Assembly: GCA_934500875.1 (NCBI GenBank)
Contig: CAKSTL010000005.1
Coordinates: forward strand, 1-64,000
DNA length: 64,000 nt
From: an uncultured Clostridia bacterium
Lineage (GTDB): Bacteria > Bacillota > Clostridia > UMGS1810
Reading direction: 5' to 3'
Of the stretch, positions 62,401 through 64,000 are shown piece after piece; the first letter of the stretch is position 1; each line of letters begins with the position of its first letter. Position numbers and translations under genes: made by a program. Under the pieces are notes generated by a model, which was not told the DNA's origin, made no database searches, and saw nothing but the letters and a program-made list of their open reading frames with translations.

Positions 62401-62933
62401 GTACTTCCAAGAAAACAACTATCTCTGAAGGTTCTTACACCTACGGTGATGTAGATGCTTACCTTGATAGTAAGGGTGAGGTTTCTTCTGACAAAGTTTA
62501 CTATGTTCTTATCAGAACATTCGACGGCGACGTAGTTGATATCGTTTCGTTCGATAAAGGTCAGACACTCAAAGCAGTTGAACCCAAAGTAGAATATACT
62601 GCAACTGTTCAGAGCGACAAAGCAACTAAAGAAGAAGCTCTTGCTACTTTGGTAGTTACAAAGAAGGTTGGCACAGCTGCTGCTACAACTCTTACAAAAG
62701 ATACTGATTATACTGTTACAGTAGCCGACATCAAAGCTGTAGCTGATAAGGAAAATACTTTCACAGTAACAGTTACTATCAAAGACAAAGACAACACAAA
62801 AGTTACTTCAAATGAATTTACAATTAAAGTTGCTGACGGCGGAGAAATCGAATTGCCTTCCGCTGACACTGAGAGTGTAGAAGAAGATGCAATTGTTAAA
62901 GATGCAGATGTTCTTCCTGCTGACGAACTTTAA
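59487..62933 (+). CDS. S-layer protein with three SLH domains
   Basis: Large surface protein of 1,148 residues: signal peptide (1-24, ending AFAG) and three SLH repeats (about 25-85, 86-145, 146-200; for example FKGDDNGNFNPDATITRAEY and VKGYGDGNFGPDDAVKYEEA). A long Thr/Lys/Asp-rich, beta-rich body and an acidic tail follow. SLH domains bind pyruvylated wall polymers. Codon choice (GCT, ACA, GAC) differs from neighbours and fits very high expression. It is likely the main cell-surface layer, which is inferred from size, leader and codon bias. Confidence 0.92.
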   Translation: MKNLKKVLALVVVFAMMLSTVAFAGSFPDVADDADYASAIETLAAMGFFKGDDNGNFNPDATITRAEYAVIVCRLLGIEGSATGKCDFTDAADHWATGYIKMANQYGIVKGYGDGNFGPDDAVKYEEAVKMLVCALGYEPMATSKGGYPTGYIAVASQIGLLDSVSGATQGTGAARNIVATMTYNALDIPVMEQTGFGTDISYEIMKENDDHDKATLLTKMGIYKLGGTVDANSKVGYGVEKVNAGQISFTVDDDYDCPEKALQMKVVNGNDKTYTKTFEVGNTNAEEFVGTKAIIYVAKESGKWVVKAVEMDNDSTSTLTIKASDLNDDERHFNDSKPSFRYYKDGATSGTGTKVNLSYAGTDTKDYAATWNNKSVTAAELQTNLKSSVSAMIELIDKDNDTKYDIVKVYEYLHMIARSYDENKGTIETYNGSKIDLAIDDDDKVVTIKDVNGNEIAASDIADGDVLAIIVDAKSDDPWNIKETSLKNADKYESLDITVLKNSTVTGVVKEYDKDKETGDIVVSIDGKDYDVDSKEIYNKSKIDLQAEGTFYIGINGEIVGFEGENKTSDNFAFIMNAYTSGKNTNQMELLTKDGKTVTYDLASSIRFANPNYGLTGETTNYIKKDIDKTVSTTVGDSGYIKDLTAMLKNTTWEGLFKDAAGSVSIREQLGSKDDGVFYNNIDEALKETGATKEKIAAARFITYKLNSNNEIVEIKPASTKKANVEGTNSVDFGKEKEVVSGTYKASGQKVGTKLLNDNIVVFKLDWTNPSSSKVTDVSYFVDDSQYTALLYNKNDDSYYGAAVILTADAVFEDGAGLAIVESKRDTKDDADNDITKVTAYKDGETVELTFDDDSNDKGGNVAPGSFDVGTVIMYNANAEGLVSDYAVVGTTKNREFTFANGFKTADGVKFGVDDDDAFYYGYIKTKTTNDNEVTINVKDSIPAKDADNNDIAGTDRQFTVGKANQYTVTGTSKKTTISEGSYTYGDVDAYLDSKGEVSSDKVYYVLIRTFDGDVVDIVSFDKGQTLKAVEPKVEYTATVQSDKATKEEALATLVVTKKVGTAAATTLTKDTDYTVTVADIKAVADKENTFTVTVTIKDKDNTKVTSNEFTIKVADGGEIELPSADTESVEEDAIVKDADVLPADEL

Positions 62934-62970
62934 TTCTTAACTGAATCGAAAATCCTGAATTTCAGGGTTA

Positions 62971-63003
62971 AAAGAACCGCTCAATCTGAGCGGTTCTTTT
63001 TTT
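62971..63003 (+). terminator. terminator of the S-layer gene
   Basis: A 13-bp perfect stem (62971-62983 with 62987-62999) with a 3-nt loop is followed by T7. Confidence 0.92.
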
Positions 63004-63589
63004 GCGTGTCTAAATTTTGAAGTGTTTTAATAATTGTGCTAATTGATAGCCGGGGTTTTGTATTCAGTAATATTTTGCGCAATAAACTGCTATGCAGCCG
63101 ATAACAAATACAAACTTTTGCAAATGTAAATACACTCTAAAATGTGTGTTCAATGCTGCATAAAGTCGAAGCAAAACTATATATACAACCCCAAATTATC
63201 ACCTATACACAACCAATAGCCGTGAAGTTTTGGTGTTTATGTTTCAAGCGGTAGCAGGAAGGTTTTAGCTTGGCATTGCTTTTTTTGTACTATAGCCGAA
63301 GATTTTGTATCTGTCATTGCGTTTAATAATAGTTGGGGGTCTTTAACTTTTCATTTTGTTTTGCCGGCATACCGCCGCCAATCACTATAACTTGTGTGCG
63401 CACCGCTGTTTTCGTATTATGGAATACAAAATTATCCTTACAACGGTATGCCTAAAATATACAATCAAAATCAAGCGCCAACACTTTTGGTTGCTTGCAA
63501 TGCAAAGCCGGGCGCAATCCGTGGATTGCCGCAATGCGCAGTACTAAACGCAGCAACACCAAACGCAGTAACGCTAAAAACAACAACAA
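63004..63589. other. gene-free stretch with decayed repeats
   Basis: No credible gene on either strand; the short open frames lack ribosome-binding sites and family motifs. The motif ATAGCCG followed by a G/A-rich then T-rich run (near TTTTGTAT) occurs at 63046, 63216 and 63292. An inverted repeat GGCATACCG (63366-63374) with CGGTATGCC (63444-63452) lies to the right. This may be a degraded small mobile element or intergenic repeat. Confidence 0.5.
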
Positions 63590-63625
63590 AAAAGCTCCGG
63601 CAAACTTAACCGGAGCTTTTTATAT
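63590..63625. terminator. bidirectional terminator before the sugar ABC ATPase gene
   Basis: AAAAGCTCCGG (63590-63600) pairs perfectly with CCGGAGCTTTT (63610-63620), with T/A runs on both sides. It ends the - strand ABC ATPase transcript. Confidence 0.85.
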
Positions 63626-63674
63626 GATTCCAATTTAAATTCTACAGTTAACAATTTACGATTGTAAACATTTA

Positions 63675-64000
63675 TCAGTTTACGATTGTAAGATGTGTTT
63701 CTTTGTCGAAAACGTGGATCTTATGTGCGTCAAACGCAATGTCGATAACGTCATCTTTCTGAGCTGTGCTTCTGGGGCTAACCCTTGCAACAAACGGAGT
63801 TCCCGAAATTGTAAGATAGAGATAAGTTTCAGCACCCATAACCTCTGTAAGGTCAACATTTGCTTTAACAACGCACTCTTTTGCAATTGAAATGAAAGAT
63901 TCTTCGTCGTGCAAATCTTCGGGACGGATACCCATAACAACAGTTTTGCCGACATAGCCCTTTTCTTCAACAGCTTTAGCCTTTGTTTCTTCAAGCTTAA
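63675..64000 (-). CDS. sugar ABC transporter ATP-binding protein, C-terminal part
   Basis: Only the last 107 residues are in the window; the 5' part continues beyond base 64000. The segment VGKTVVMGIRPEDLHDEES is the hallmark of the C-terminal regulatory (TOBE) domain of MsmX/UgpC/MalK-type ATPases, which power uptake of oligosaccharides or glycerol phosphates. VMGAETYLYLTISGTPFVAR and VIDIAFDAHKIHVFDKET complete it. Stop is TGA at 63675-63677. Substrate depends on partners not visible here. Confidence 0.88.
   Translation of the reverse strand, partial: KLEETKAKAVEEKGYVGKTVVMGIRPEDLHDEESFISIAKECVVKANVDLTEVMGAETYLYLTISGTPFVARVSPRSTAQKDDVIDIAFDAHKIHVFDKETHLTIVN

Noticed and set aside
1..64000. 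CRISPR arrays, rRNA operons and insertion sequences
   Set aside because: No regularly spaced repeats of 23-37 bp, no rRNA-like segments and no DDE transposase gene were found on reading the window.

Overview
The window looks like the replication-origin region of a low-GC, spore-forming member of the Clostridia (Bacillota). Evidence: the canonical order dnaA, oriC, dnaN, S4 protein, recF, remB, gyrB, gyrA; chromosomal parA/parB; sporulation genes (spoIIE, spoIID, a YlmC/YmxH-type protein); and a large SLH-domain S-layer protein. The assignment to class is inference; the sequence does not name a species. There is no rRNA operon, CRISPR array, T-box or lysine riboswitch that I can recognise. One tRNA (Arg, anticodon CCT) lies next to dnaA.

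Layout. 1-13.5 kb: replication, topology and segregation genes on the + strand, then serS. Two exact copies of a 16-bp palindrome (TGTTCCTCGAGGAACA) flank parAB and are the best candidate parS sites; their core differs from the usual CACGTG. 13.6-19.2 kb (- strand): purB, an aspartate-type aminotransferase, a dipeptidase, yraN, rnhB and rbgA. 19.4-23.7 kb (+): galT-galK, an XTP/ITP pyrophosphatase, thyA and dfrA. 23.8-31.1 kb: an accessory island. It has a large serine recombinase and a TnpW-like small protein on the - strand, then a tight + strand operon of an XRE regulator, a C5-cytosine methyltransferase, two unrelated restriction endonucleases (NgoFVII/PLD type and AlwI type) and a Vsr nuclease, then 670 bp of inverted repeats. 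31.2-34.3 kb (-): a YtrA-type GntR/ABC operon with a clear palindromic operator.

34.5-47.4 kb (+): an FAD oxidoreductase, a small YtxH-like protein (- strand), a YlmC-like protein, hisS-aspS, then an ABC/GldF/GldG/DUF4340-like cluster followed by a secreted subtilisin. 47.5-53.8 kb (-): a small tail-anchored protein, spoIIE with a Spo0A-style promoter spacing, an ACT-domain protein, and dapB, dapA and asd (lysine/diaminopimelate synthesis). 54-64 kb (+): spoIID, queA-tgt (queuosine), pyrG, the S-layer gene with a structured leader, a 670-bp gene-free stretch with decayed repeats, and the 3' end of a sugar ABC ATPase gene on the - strand.

Most genes are housekeeping. The unusual parts are the restriction island with two nucleases for one methyltransferase, the non-canonical parS candidates with matching non-canonical ParB residues, the transporter-protease cluster, and several promoter/operator arrangements listed as findings. 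All calls come from reading the sequence and recalled family knowledge; no database search was run.
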